This document shows positions 53,511 through 63,229 of a DNA stretch of 64,000 bases, in pieces (position 1 is the first letter of the stretch; each line of letters starts with the position of its first letter). The notes below the pieces were generated by a model. It was not told the DNA's origin and did not search any database. It was given only the letters and a program-made list of their open reading frames with translations. The position numbers and the translations under genes are program-made. The DNA is from Cereibacter changlensis JA139 (GTDB lineage: Bacteria > Pseudomonadota > Alphaproteobacteria > Rhodobacterales > Rhodobacteraceae), in NCBI RefSeq assembly GCF_003034985.1, contig NZ_PZKG01000010.1, positions 1-64,000 of the forward strand, read 5' to 3'.

Positions 53511-53624
53511 TCCTTGCCGAAATACTCCCGCCGGAGGCCCCGGCCGGCCACGGGCGCGAGACCTGCCGGCCAAGCCGCGGCAGCGCCGCGCGCGGGGGCT
53601 CGATGCCCCCAAGCGCGGCTCCCC
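53511..53624. repeat. Composite intergenic repeat copy upstream of pheS
   Basis: TCCTTGCCGAAATACTCCCG (53511-53530) with CCGGAGGCC matches the inverted module at 14256-14281 (TCCTTGCGCAAATACTCCCC). The segment GCGGGGGCTCGATGCCCCC with GCGGCTCCC (53592-53624) matches the right arm of the 14169-14414 repeat. The relative orientation of the two modules differs from that in the 14-kb copy. The segment fills the gap between pheS and rplT and also carries the hairpin GGGGGC-TCGAT-GCCCCC. Confidence 0.75.
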
Positions 53625-53639
53625 CCGGCGGGCGCAACG

Positions 53640-53671
53640 AAAAACCCCCGCGCCTTGCGGCGCGGGGGTTT
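53640..53671 (-). terminator. Terminator of rplT
   Basis: On the minus strand AAACCCCCGCGCC-GCAA-GGCGCGGGGGTTTTTC forms a 12-bp stem with a T-tract, about 30 bp beyond the rplT stop. Confidence 0.9.
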
Positions 53672-53701
53672 CTGCAGATCAGCTCAGGGCTGCGCCAGGC
53701 C

Positions 53702-54064
53702 TCAGGCCAGAGCGGCCTTCGCCTGGGCCGCGATGGCGTTGAACGCCTCGGGCTCATGCACGGCGAGATCGGCCAGAACCTTGCGGTCCACCTCGATCCC
53801 GGCTTTCGCCAGACCGTTGATGAAACGCGAATAGGTGAACTCGACGTCGAACAGACGGACAGCGGCGTTGATCCGCTGGATCCACAGCGCGCGGAAGTTG
53901 CGCTTGCGGGTCTTGCGGTCGCGGGTCGCGTACTGATTGGCCTTGTCGACGGCCTGAGTGGCGGTGCGGAAGTTGGTGCTGCGCGCGGCATAGTAGCCTT
54001 TGGCAGCCTTGATCACCTTGCGGTGACGGGCGTGGGTGACCACACCGGATTTGACGCGGGACAT
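53702..54064 (-). CDS. rplT: 50S ribosomal protein L20
   Basis: A 120-residue protein that binds 23S rRNA early in 50S assembly. The N-terminal extension is very basic ([20 protein letters not shown]) and continues [20 protein letters not shown]. The conserved core is [20 protein letters not shown] and [20 protein letters not shown]. In many bacteria L20 represses its own rpmI-rplT message. It follows rpmI by 12 bp; infC is not adjacent. Confidence 0.97.
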   Translation of the reverse strand: MSRVKSGVVTHARHRKVIKAAKGYYAARSTNFRTATQAVDKANQYATRDRKTRKRNFRALWIQRINAAVRLFDVEFTYSRFINGLAKAGIEVDRKVLADLAVHEPEAFNAIAAQAKAALA

Positions 54065-54076
54065 CTGGTGCTCTCC

Positions 54077-54277
54077 TTACCGGTCGTAGGGCATGTATTT
54101 CTTGACGATCTTCGCATCCGAGGCGTTCAGGATCATGGTCCCGGTCACGTCGCGGATGAATTTCGTCGAGCGTTTGATCATGCCGTGGCGCTTGCCGGCG
54201 GGACCGGCCTTCACCTTGCCGGTTGCGGTGAAGCTGAAACGCTTCTTGGCCGCAGACTTGGTCTTCATCTTGGGCAT
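54077..54277 (-). CDS. rpmI: 50S ribosomal protein L35
   Basis: A 66-residue basic protein: [20 protein letters not shown] at the start is the L35 signature, with [20 protein letters not shown] following. The ATG at 54277 is preceded by AGAGGAGATGG, a strong ribosome site. A longer in-frame upstream start (54433) is not conserved. It leads the rpmI-rplT pair. Confidence 0.97.
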   Translation of the reverse strand: MPKMKTKSAAKKRFSFTATGKVKAGPAGKRHGMIKRSTKFIRDVTGTMILNASDAKIVKKYMPYDR

Positions 54278-54410
54278 TTCCATCTCCTCTTTCGAGTGGT
54301 TTACGCAGGACTCGGCATGCCACGTCGGCCGGTCCAGCGGGTATAGAGCGCGCCGTATAGGCGGGCGCGTCCGGTCGTGCAAGGGGAAATCCGCCGCCCC
54401 GCGCCCCGGA

Positions 54411-54449
54411 AAGCAAACGCCGCCGCGCATCACGGGGATGGCGGCGGCG
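54411..54449 (-). terminator. Terminator of pyk
   Basis: On the minus strand CGCCGCCGC-catccccgtgatgc-GCGGCGGCG is followed by TTTGCTTT. It starts about 25 bp after the pyk stop. Confidence 0.75.
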
Positions 54450-54473
54450 CTGCAAGGCAGACGGCGGGGAGGC

Positions 54474-55919
<1,446 letters not shown>

Positions 55920-56058
55920 GCTGCCTCGTTCCCTTGTAGTACATATGATATCGTGGTGGGCCGCGGGTTTTATGGCCCAAAAGGGGGGGCGGGGCAACTG
56001 GCGCTTTCCACGCTTTGATCATAAACCGGCGATTGTAACCTCTTGCGGAAGGTCGAAG

Positions 56059-56796
56059 ATGCCCGCCTACGAGATCCTCGGCGAGGACCGCGCCTCGCGC
56101 TGGCTCGTCACCTGCGACCACGCCACCAACCGGGTGCCCGACGATGTGAACGGCGGCGATCTGGGGCTGCCGCCCGAGGAGATGGGCCGGCACATCGCCT
56201 ATGACCTCGGCGCGGCGGGTGTGGCGCGGGCGCTGGCCGAGCGGCTGGACGCCCCGGCGATCCTGTCGGATTTCTCGCGGCTGGTGATCGACCCGAACCG
56301 CGGCGAGCTCGATCCGACGCTGGTGATGAAGCTCTATGACGGCACGATCATCCCCGCCAACCGCCATGTCGATGCGCACGAGGTGGAGCGGCGGCTGAAC
56401 ACGCTGCACCGCCCCTACCACGCCGCGCTGGAGCGTCTGGCGGCGCGCCGGCCGGATACGGTGATCGTCGCCATCCACTCCTTCACGCCCCGGCTGAACG
56501 GGCGCAGCCCGCGGCCCTGGCACATCGGCGTGCTGCATTCGCATCTCGACACCCGCTTCAGCCTGCCGCTGATCGCGCGGCTGCAGGCCGAGCCGGACCT
56601 TTGCGTCGGCGACAATCAACCCTATCTCGGTCATCTGCCGGGCGACGCCATCGACCGGCACGCCTTGCAGACCGGCCGGCAGAACACGCTGATCGAACTG
56701 CGCCACGACCTGATCCGCACGGAGGCGGAGCAGCAGGCCTGGGCCGACCGGCTCGCGCCGATCCTGACCGAAGTCTTGGCGGCCCTGCCCGCCTGA
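56059..56796 (+). CDS. N-formylglutamate amidohydrolase family protein
   Basis: A 245-residue zinc-dependent amidohydrolase of the N-formylglutamate amidohydrolase (HutG-like) family. WLVTCDHATNRVPDDV has the metal-binding His, IAYDLGAAGVARALAERLDA follows, and VIVAIHSFTPRLNGRSPRPW carries the conserved HSFTP motif. LIELRHDLIRT matches the C-terminal Glu-Arg region. The enzyme normally releases formate from N-formyl-L-glutamate. No hut genes are nearby; the next operon makes N-acetylglutamate, so an N-acyl-Glu substrate is possible but unproven. Confidence 0.87.
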   Translation: MPAYEILGEDRASRWLVTCDHATNRVPDDVNGGDLGLPPEEMGRHIAYDLGAAGVARALAERLDAPAILSDFSRLVIDPNRGELDPTLVMKLYDGTIIPANRHVDAHEVERRLNTLHRPYHAALERLAARRPDTVIVAIHSFTPRLNGRSPRPWHIGVLHSHLDTRFSLPLIARLQAEPDLCVGDNQPYLGHLPGDAIDRHALQTGRQNTLIELRHDLIRTEAEQQAWADRLAPILTEVLAALPA

Positions 56797-56805
56797 GGAG
56801 GACAT

Positions 56806-57117
56806 ATGGACGACCAGACCCGCATCGAGCTCGAGGCTGCCGCCTTCCGCCGCCTGCGCGACCACCTGCGCGAGCGCAGCGATGTGCAGAACATCGACCT
56901 GATGAACCTGGCTGGCTTCTGCCGCAACTGCCTGAGCCGCTGGTATCAGGAGGAAGCCAATGCCCGCGGCATCGACATGGGCAAGGACGAGGCGCGCGAG
57001 ATCTACTACGGCATGCCCTATGCCGACTGGGTGGCCGAGAACCAGCGCGAGGCCTCGGACCAGCAGAAGGCCGCCTTCGACGTGGCCTTTGCCAACAATG
57101 TGGGCGGGAAGGGCTGA
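56806..57117 (+). CDS. DUF1244 domain protein
   Basis: A 103-residue protein with the DUF1244 pattern: RLRDHLRERSDVQNIDLMNL, AGFCRNCLSRWYQEEA with two Cys, then KDEAREIYYGMPYADWVAEN and QREASDQQKAAFDV. The CRNCL motif suggests metal binding or disulphide formation. Function is unknown. It starts 9 bp after the amidohydrolase stop and is likely co-transcribed, with a GGAGG ribosome site. Confidence 0.93.
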   Translation: MDDQTRIELEAAAFRRLRDHLRERSDVQNIDLMNLAGFCRNCLSRWYQEEANARGIDMGKDEAREIYYGMPYADWVAENQREASDQQKAAFDVAFANNVGGKG

Positions 57118-57135
57118 ACGCCCTTCCCCTTCAGC

Positions 57136-57999
57136 TCAGACCGCGGTCTTGCGGCTTTCGTCCAGATAGATTTCCCGCAGCCGCGCCGCGACCGGGCCCG
57201 GCGCGCCCGTGCCGACGGCCTCGCCGTCGATCTCCACCACCGGCAGCACGAAGGCCGAGGCCGAGGTGAAGAAGGCCTCGTCGGCGGCCTGCGCCTCGGC
57301 CACGCTGAACGGCCGCTCCTCGATCTCCATCTGCGCTTCCGCAGCCATGCGCAGCACCGCCGCCCGGGTAATGCCGTGCAGGATGTCGGTCCCGAGGTTG
57401 CGGGTGATGATCCGGCCGCCCTTCACGATATAGGCGTTGTTCGAGGTGCCTTCGGTGACGAAGCCGTCCTCGACCATCCAGGCGTCGTCGCAGCCCGCCT
57501 TCTTGGCCATCATCTTGCCCATCGACGGGTAGAGCAGCTGCACCGTCTTGATGTCGCGCCGACCCCAGCGGATGTCCTCGATCGAGATCACCTTGATGCC
57601 GGTCTTCGCGGTCGGGTTGTCGGCCAGACCCGGCTTCGATTGGGTGAAGAGCACCAGCGTCGAGGGCGTGGTCGCCGGATCGGGGAAGCTGAAATCCCGG
57701 TCGCCGGGATTGCCGCGGGTGACCTGCAGATAGACCATGCCCTCGTCGATGCCGTTCTGCGCCACCAGCTCGCGGTGGATCGCCAGAAGCTCGTCCTTGG
57801 TGACCGGGCAGGCCATGTCCAGCTCGCGCAGGCTGCGCTCCAGCCGGGCGAAATGACCGTCGAAGTCCAAAAGCTTGCCGCCGAGGACGGAGGTCACCTC
57901 ATAGACGCCATCGGCCATGAGAAAGCCCCGGTCGAAGATCGAGACGGTGGCTTCGGCTTCGGGAAGATACTCCCCGTTCACATAGACGGTGCGGCTCAT
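57136..57999 (-). CDS. dat: D-amino-acid transaminase (class IV aminotransferase)
   Basis: PLP aminotransferase of 287 residues. YVNGEYLPEAEATVSIFDRG is the Dat N-terminus, and the PLP Lys is in RWGRRDIKTVQLLYPSMGKM (Lys near 148). ADGVYEV and TEGTSNNAYIVKGGRI are class IV hallmarks, as is HGITRAAVL. Dat moves amino groups from D-amino acids to 2-oxoglutarate, making D-glutamate. The start is 2 bp after the dgcA stop, so it sits in the D-glutamate operon. Branched-chain or aminodeoxychorismate enzymes are relatives, but the context favours Dat. Confidence 0.9.
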   Translation of the reverse strand: MSRTVYVNGEYLPEAEATVSIFDRGFLMADGVYEVTSVLGGKLLDFDGHFARLERSLRELDMACPVTKDELLAIHRELVAQNGIDEGMVYLQVTRGNPGDRDFSFPDPATTPSTLVLFTQSKPGLADNPTAKTGIKVISIEDIRWGRRDIKTVQLLYPSMGKMMAKKAGCDDAWMVEDGFVTEGTSNNAYIVKGGRIITRNLGTDILHGITRAAVLRMAAEAQMEIEERPFSVAEAQAADEAFFTSASAFVLPVVEIDGEAVGTGAPGPVAARLREIYLDESRKTAV

Positions 58000-58001
58000 G
58001 C

Positions 58002-58964
58002 TTATCCCCAGAGTGCGGCGGTTGGTGGGTGGATGCCGGCTTCGTCGAAGACCAGCGGCGTGTCGCGGTCTTCTGCCAGAAGCAGCGGACCGTCAAGATC
58101 GACATAGGCCGCACCCTGCGCCATCAGCGTCGCCGGGGCCATGGCGAGGCTGGAGCCGACCATGCAGCCCACCATCAGCCCATAGCCCGCCTCCAGCGCC
58201 GCCTTGCGCAGCGCCAGCCCCTCGGTGAAGCCGCCGGTCTTGTCGAGCTTCAGGTTCACCACGTCATACTTGCCCTTCAGCCCGGGCAGCGAGTGGCAGT
58301 CGTGGCAGGATTCGTCGGCGCAGACCGGCAGCGGGCGGGCGATCTCGGCCAGCATGTCATCGGCCCCGGCAGGCAAGGGCTGCTCCACCAGCGCCACGCC
58401 CAGCCGGATCAGATGCGGCGCAAGCTCGGTATAGACCTCCGCCGTCCAGCCCTCGTTGGCATCGACGATGATCGTGGTCGCCGGCGCGCCTGCCCGGACC
58501 GCCTCCAGCCGCGCCATGTCGTCGGGCGTGCCGAGCTTGATCTTCAGCAGCGGCCGGTGCGCATGTTTCGCCGCCGCCGCCCGCATGTTCTCGGGCGTGT
58601 CGAGCGACAGGGTAAAGGCGGTGATCTGCGGCTGCGGCGCGGGCAGCCCGGCCAGCTGCCAGACCCGCTTGCCGCTGTCCTTGGCCTCCAGATCCCAGAG
58701 CGCGCAATCCACCGCATTGCGCGCCGCCCCGGCGGGCAACAGCGACTGCAGGTCGTGCCGCGTCAGGTTCTCCGGCAGGCCGGCGATCTGCTCGGCCACC
58801 GAGTCGAGCGACTCGCCGTAGCGGGCATAGGGCACGCATTCGCCGATGCCGGTCAGCCCGCCGCGGGTGACGCGGACGGTGAGCACCTTCGCCTCGGTGC
58901 GCGAACCGCGCGAGATGGTGAACACTTCCGCAAGGCGGAAAGTGTCGCGGGTAACGGTAATCAT
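58002..58964 (-). CDS. dgcA: N-acetyl-D-glutamate racemase DgcA (dipeptide-epimerase type)
   Basis: A 320-residue enolase-superfamily racemase. The barrel carries all catalytic parts: LLKIKLG (KxK), VDANEGW, EQPLPAG, CADESCHD and NLKLDKTGG with the C-terminal Lys. By sequence it is a dipeptide-epimerase relative. Its operon partner is DUF1611/DgcN, and that pairing defines DgcA, which racemises N-acetyl-D-Glu to N-acetyl-L-Glu. A lone L-Ala-D/L-Glu epimerase is the alternative. It is separated from dgcN by 72 bp holding a hairpin. Confidence 0.9.
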   Translation of the reverse strand: MITVTRDTFRLAEVFTISRGSRTEAKVLTVRVTRGGLTGIGECVPYARYGESLDSVAEQIAGLPENLTRHDLQSLLPAGAARNAVDCALWDLEAKDSGKRVWQLAGLPAPQPQITAFTLSLDTPENMRAAAAKHAHRPLLKIKLGTPDDMARLEAVRAGAPATTIIVDANEGWTAEVYTELAPHLIRLGVALVEQPLPAGADDMLAEIARPLPVCADESCHDCHSLPGLKGKYDVVNLKLDKTGGFTEGLALRKAALEAGYGLMVGCMVGSSLAMAPATLMAQGAAYVDLDGPLLLAEDRDTPLVFDEAGIHPPTAALWG

Positions 58965-58995
58965 GGCAGGCCTCCGCTGGGTCCGGAATTTGTGC

Positions 58996-59033
58996 GGGAG
59001 GGGCGGCGTGGGGTCAACCCCGCCGCCCCTCCC
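58996..59033 (-). other. Intercistronic stem-loop between dgcN and dgcA
   Basis: GGGAGGGGCGG-cgt-GGGGT-ca-ACCCC-g-CCGCCCCTCCC (58996-59033) has an 11-bp outer stem and a 5-bp inner stem. It lies between the two genes of one operon, three bases from the dgcN stop, on the transcribed minus strand. No U-tract follows. It could tune dgcA and dat expression relative to dgcN or act as a partial terminator. Confidence 0.75.
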
Positions 59034-59036
59034 GGT

Positions 59037-60038
59037 TCAGACCGCGATCAGCGCATCAACCAGCCGCCCCGCGCCATGGCGGAACGGATCGACGGTCGGC
59101 AGGCCGGTGCGGGCCTCGACCTCGGCGCAATAGGCCAGGGCGTCGGCATCGCTCATGTGCTGGGTGTTGATCGAGCAGCCCACCGCCACGCAGGCCGGGT
59201 TCGCCACCCGCGCCAGCGTCAGCGCCATGTCGCGCACCGCCTCGATGCTCGGCAGCTTGTACTCGGGCAGGCCGCGCATGTGGTCGCGGGTCGGCTCGTG
59301 GCAGATGATCAGCGCATCCGGCTGGCCGCCATGGATCAAAGCCAGCGTCACCCCCGAATAGGAGACGTGGAACAGAGATCCCTGCCCCTCGATCAGATCC
59401 CAATGGTCGGCGTCGTTGTCCGGCGTCAGATATTCGATGGAGCCCGCCATGAAATCCGCGATCACCGCATCCAGCGGCACGCCGTCGCCGGTGATCAGGA
59501 TGCCGGTCTGACCCGTGGCGCGGAAACTCGACTTCAGCCCGCGCGCCCGCATCTCCTTGTCGACGCAGAGCGCGGTATACATCTTGCCGATCGAGCAATC
59601 GGTGCCCACCGCCAGCATCCGCTTGCCCGCGCGCTTCTTGCCGTTGGCGATGGGATAATCCACCGTCGGCACCCGCACGTCATGCAGCTGCCGCCCGCAG
59701 GCCCGCGCCACCGCTGCCAGATCCTCCTCGTCGCGCAACAGGTTGTGCAGCCCCGAGGCCAGATCGAAGCCTTCCTCCAGCGCCGCCACCAGCACCTTCT
59801 TCCAGGCGGGCGAGATCACCCCGCCGCGGTTCGCCACGCCGATCACCAGCGTCTTGCAGCCCGCGGCCTTGGCCTCGGCGAGGCTCATGTCGGGCAGACC
59901 CATGTCGGCCTTGCACCCCTCCATGCGGAACTGCCCCACCGCATATTCCGGGCGCCAGTCCTTGATGCCCTGCGCGACCTTGGCGGCCAGCGGATCGGGC
60001 GCATCGCCCAGGAACAGGAGGTAGGGGGTCTCGATCAT
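59037..60038 (-). CDS. dgcN: D-glutamate N-acetyltransferase DgcN (DUF1611)
   Basis: A 333-residue DUF1611 protein. It has an N-terminal segment (LFLGDAPDPLAAKVAQGIKD) and a P-loop (LAVGTDCSIGKMYTALCVDK, Walker A GxDCSxGK), then RATGQTGILITGDGVPLDAV and LIEGQGSLFHVSYSGVTLAL. Proteins with this fold, placed next to DgcA, acetylate D-glutamate with acetyl-CoA (the DgcN-DgcA route found in Pseudoalteromonas). The operon order dgcN-dgcA-dat suggests D-amino acids are funnelled to L-glutamate. No DgcR-like regulator is in the window. Confidence 0.9.
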   Translation of the reverse strand: MIETPYLLFLGDAPDPLAAKVAQGIKDWRPEYAVGQFRMEGCKADMGLPDMSLAEAKAAGCKTLVIGVANRGGVISPAWKKVLVAALEEGFDLASGLHNLLRDEEDLAAVARACGRQLHDVRVPTVDYPIANGKKRAGKRMLAVGTDCSIGKMYTALCVDKEMRARGLKSSFRATGQTGILITGDGVPLDAVIADFMAGSIEYLTPDNDADHWDLIEGQGSLFHVSYSGVTLALIHGGQPDALIICHEPTRDHMRGLPEYKLPSIEAVRDMALTLARVANPACVAVGCSINTQHMSDADALAYCAEVEARTGLPTVDPFRHGAGRLVDALIAV

Positions 60039-60122
60039 GGCGGCATCCTTTGCATTGCAACACGCATCATGCGCAGGGAGCGACGGGATTGCATCGCATT
60101 CTGCAGTGCAGGGCAGGCAATA

Positions 60123-60277
60123 TGCGCAACTTTCTTCGCGGGGTCAGCACGTTTGCCGAAGATTCGACCGGCATGCGCCCGCTTTGCGCAACCTATGAGG
60201 CCGCGCCGGCCGCGCCCGCGCGGCTTCAGGCGGTTTCTTCTGCAGCTGCGAAAGAGGCTTGCGAACCGCTGCGCAAC
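60123..60277 (+). promoter_or_regulatory. Three TGCGCAAC motifs upstream of mcl1
   Basis: TGCGCAAC occurs at 60123-60130, 60185-60192 and 60270-60277, the last preceded by TTGCGAACCGC to make a paired site. All are within 206 bp of the mcl1 start in the 290-bp gap to dgcN. RamB/PccR-type regulators of C1-C4 acyl-CoA metabolism bind related TTTGCAAA/TTGCGCAA sequences, so these are candidate operators. This is inference from motif similarity only. Confidence 0.4.
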
Positions 60278-60328
60278 ATTATAACCCAAGGACACAACAT
60301 CGCGTAACTTACTTGCCAGGTCAGTCCC

Positions 60329-61282
60329 ATGAGTTTCCGTCTCCAGCCGACCCCCGTGGCGCGCCCCAACCGCTGCCAGCTCTTCGGCCCCGGCTCGCGC
60401 CCGGCGCTGTTTCCGAAGATGGCGGCATCGGCGGCGGATGTGATCAACCTCGATCTCGAGGACTCGGTCTCGCCCGCCGACAAGCCGCAGGCGCGGGCGA
60501 ACATCATCGAGGCGATCAACACGCTCGACTGGAACACCAAGCATCTCTCCGTCCGCATCAACGGGCTCGACACCCCGTTCTGGTATCGCGATGTCGTCGA
60601 CCTGCTGGAACAGGCGGGCGACCGGCTGGACCAGATCATGATCCCCAAGGTCGGCTGCGCGGCGGATGTCTATGCCGTCGACGCGCTGGTGACGGCGATC
60701 GAGCGCGCCAAGGGCCGCAAGCCGATCAGCTTCGAGGTCATCATCGAATCGGCAGCGGGCATCGCCCATGTCGAGGAAATCGCGGCCTCCTCGCCGCGGC
60801 TGCAGGCGATGAGCCTCGGCGCCGCCGATTTCGCTGCCAGCATGGGCATGCAGACCACCGGCATCGGCGGCACGCAGGAAAACTACTACATGATCCGCGA
60901 GGGCGTGAAGCATTGGTCCGACCCGTGGCACTGGGCGCAGGCCGCAATCGTCGCCGCCTGCCGCACCCATGGCGTGCTGCCGGTGGACGGGCCCTTCGGC
61001 GATTTCAGCGATGACGAAGGATTCCGCGCGCAGGCCCGCCGCTCCGCGACGCTCGGCATGGTCGGCAAATGGGCGATCCACCCCAAGCAGGTCGCGCTGG
61101 CCAACGAGGTCTTCACGCCGTCGGAAGCCGCCGTGGCCGAAGCGCGCGAGATCCTCGCCGCGATGGAGGCCGCCAAGGCCAGGGGCGAAGGCGCCACGGT
61201 ATACAACGGAAGACTCGTTGACATAGCGTCCATCAAACAGGCAGAAGTAGTGGTGCGGCAGTCTGAAATGATTGCAGGCTGA
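60329..61282 (+). CDS. mcl1: L-malyl-CoA/beta-methylmalyl-CoA lyase
   Basis: Cleaves beta-methylmalyl-CoA to glyoxylate and propionyl-CoA, and (S)-malyl-CoA to acetyl-CoA and glyoxylate, in the ethylmalonyl-CoA pathway. It has 317 residues. MSFRLQPTPVARPNRCQLFG, VINLDLEDSVSPADKPQARA, FEVIIESAAGIAHVEEIAAS and GMVGKWAIHPKQVALANEVF are CitE-like/Mcl1 signatures, with the metal-ligand Glu and Asp. The sequence is very similar, as I remember it, to the R. sphaeroides Mcl1 protein of almost the same length. phaA and phaB upstream in the window make the pathway's entry substrate. Confidence 0.95.
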   Translation: MSFRLQPTPVARPNRCQLFGPGSRPALFPKMAASAADVINLDLEDSVSPADKPQARANIIEAINTLDWNTKHLSVRINGLDTPFWYRDVVDLLEQAGDRLDQIMIPKVGCAADVYAVDALVTAIERAKGRKPISFEVIIESAAGIAHVEEIAASSPRLQAMSLGAADFAASMGMQTTGIGGTQENYYMIREGVKHWSDPWHWAQAAIVAACRTHGVLPVDGPFGDFSDDEGFRAQARRSATLGMVGKWAIHPKQVALANEVFTPSEAAVAEAREILAAMEAAKARGEGATVYNGRLVDIASIKQAEVVVRQSEMIAG

Positions 61283-61343
61283 GAATTCGAATACCGAGCT
61301 GCGGAAGGACGGGAGGCCCGAAGCAGCAGATCGGGAGGACGCG

Positions 61344-61376
61344 CGCCCCGAACTCCGGTTCGGGGCGTCGCTGTTT
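61344..61376 (+). terminator. Terminator of mcl1
   Basis: CGCCCCGAAC (61344-61353), loop TCCG, GTTCGGGGCG (61358-61367), then TCGCTGTTT. The 10-bp stem is perfect and the loop is a stable UCCG type. Confidence 0.85.
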
Positions 61377-61397
61377 GCAGCGCCGCGAAACCCCGCC

Positions 61398-62240
61398 TCA
61401 GACGGCGATATTGTCGATCAGCCGCACCCCGTCCAGCGTCGCTGCCGCCAGAAGCCGCGCCGGCCCGTTCAGCGCCGTCATCGGCTCCAGCAGATCGGCG
61501 CTGCGCAGATCGAGGTAGTCGACCGCCTCGAACCCCGCCGCCTGCACCGCCGCCGCCGCTTCCTCCAGCGCTGCCGCCACCGGGACGCCTGCGCGCATCG
61601 CCTCCGCCGCGCGCTGCATCTCGCGATGGAGCCCCGGGGCGATCTTGCGCCCGCTCTCCGACAGCCGCGCATTGCGCGACGACATGGCCAGCCCATCGGC
61701 CTCGCGCACCGTCCCGCAGCCGACGATCTGCACCGGCAGGTTCAGGTCGGCCACCAGCCGCTGCACCACCTGCAACTGCTGCCAGTCCTTCTCGCCGAAA
61801 TAGGCGCGGTCGGCCATGGTCATGCCGAAGAGCTTGGCCACCACCGTCGCCACCCCGTCGAAATGCCCGGGCCGATGCGCCCCTTCCAGCGGCGCGCTCA
61901 CACCCGAGACCGAGACCCCCGTGGCGAAGCCGGGCGGATAGACCTCGTCCGGCAAGGGCGCGAAGATCACATCCACCCCCACCGTCGCCAGCAGCGCCGC
62001 GTCGCGGTCTTCGGTGCGGGGGTATTTCTCCAGATCGGCGGGATTGTTGAACTGCTTGGGATTGACGAAAATCGTCACGATCACCCGGTCGCAGCCCGCC
62101 TTGGCAGCGCGGGCGAGGCTCAGATGCCCCTCGTGCAGCGCGCCCATCGTCGGCACCACGCCGACCGTCTGGCCCGCCGCCTTCCAGCCGCGCACCATGG
62201 TCCGCAGATCGGCAACCCGCCGCAGGATGACGACGGTCAC
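61398..62240 (-). CDS. panC: Pantothenate synthetase
   Basis: Joins pantoate and beta-alanine with ATP to make pantothenate. It has 280 residues. [20 protein letters not shown] is the nucleotidyl-transferase HxGH region; [40 protein letters not shown] and [20 protein letters not shown] (KMSKS-like) are the family motifs. It starts at a GTG overlapping the panB stop by 4 nt, making one panB-panC transcript. Confidence 0.96.
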   Translation of the reverse strand: MTVVILRRVADLRTMVRGWKAAGQTVGVVPTMGALHEGHLSLARAAKAGCDRVIVTIFVNPKQFNNPADLEKYPRTEDRDAALLATVGVDVIFAPLPDEVYPPGFATGVSVSGVSAPLEGAHRPGHFDGVATVVAKLFGMTMADRAYFGEKDWQQLQVVQRLVADLNLPVQIVGCGTVREADGLAMSSRNARLSESGRKIAPGLHREMQRAAEAMRAGVPVAAALEEAAAAVQAAGFEAVDYLDLRSADLLEPMTALNGPARLLAAATLDGVRLIDNIAV

Positions 62241-63067
62241 GCCTTCGCCTTCAAGACGTCGGGGAACACATGCTCGGCCGCCGGAAAGCTGCGCGCCCGG
62301 ACCTCGGCGGCATAGGCGGCGATCGCCTCGTCGGCCGCCTGGCCCAGCTCGCCGAAGCGCTTGACGAATTTCGGGCGGAAATCGGTGAACAGCCCCAGCA
62401 TGTCGTCGAGCACCAGCACCTGCCCGTCGCAGCCCGCCGAGGCGCCGATCCCCACCGTAGGGATCGCCACCGCCTCGGTGATCCGGCGCGACAGCCCGTC
62501 CGGCACCTTTTCCAGCACCACCGAGAACGCCCCCGCCTCGGCCACGGCCTTGGCATCGGCCATCACCCGCTCGGCATCTGCATCGCGGCCCTGCACCTTG
62601 TAGCCGCCCAGCGTGTTCACCGCCTGCGGCGTCAGCCCGACATGCGCCATCACCGGAATGCCCCGCCCGACGAGAAAACGGATGGTCTCGGCCATCTGCA
62701 CCCCGCCCTCCAGCTTCACCGCGCCGGCGCCTGTCTCGGCCATCAACCGCGCCGCGTTACGGAAGGCCTGCGCCGGACTCTCCTCGTAGCTGCCGAAGGG
62801 CATGTCGATGACAACCAGCGCCTTCGACGTGCCGCGCACCACCGCCTTGCCATGCAGGATCATCATCTCCATCGTCACGCCGATGGTCGAGGGCAGGCCG
62901 TGCAGCACCATGCCCAGACTGTCGCCGACCAGCGCCAGATCGCAATGCGCATCGACCAGCCGGGCCATCGGCGTGGTATAGGCGGTCAGGCAGACCAGAG
63001 GCGCGCCACCCTTGCGGGCCTGGATATCGGCGGCCATCAGCTGGCGGACCGGGGCGGAAGCACTCAT
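62237..63067 (-). CDS. panB: 3-methyl-2-oxobutanoate hydroxymethyltransferase
   Basis: Makes ketopantoate from 2-oxoisovalerate using methylene-tetrahydrofolate. It has 276 residues. [20 protein letters not shown] and [20 protein letters not shown] bind Mg and substrate; [38 protein letters not shown] and [20 protein letters not shown] follow the family order. The start at 63067 is followed by panC with a 4-nt overlap. It stands divergent from the cupin gene. Confidence 0.96.
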   Translation of the reverse strand: MSASAPVRQLMAADIQARKGGAPLVCLTAYTTPMARLVDAHCDLALVGDSLGMVLHGLPSTIGVTMEMMILHGKAVVRGTSKALVVIDMPFGSYEESPAQAFRNAARLMAETGAGAVKLEGGVQMAETIRFLVGRGIPVMAHVGLTPQAVNTLGGYKVQGRDADAERVMADAKAVAEAGAFSVVLEKVPDGLSRRITEAVAIPTVGIGASAGCDGQVLVLDDMLGLFTDFRPKFVKRFGELGQAADEAIAAYAAEVRARSFPAAEHVFPDVLKAKA

Positions 63068-63229
63068 CTCTCTTGCTCTCCCTCAAGAGGAACGGACAGT
63101 GCGGGTATATCGGCGAGGCCCATGCCGCACCAGCGGAATGTCCGCTGCAGCGCAGCATCGCGCTTTCCGCTTGACCGGAGCCCTGCTCCCCGCTCCCCTG
63201 CGCCGCAGCGCAACCCGAAGGACAGACGC

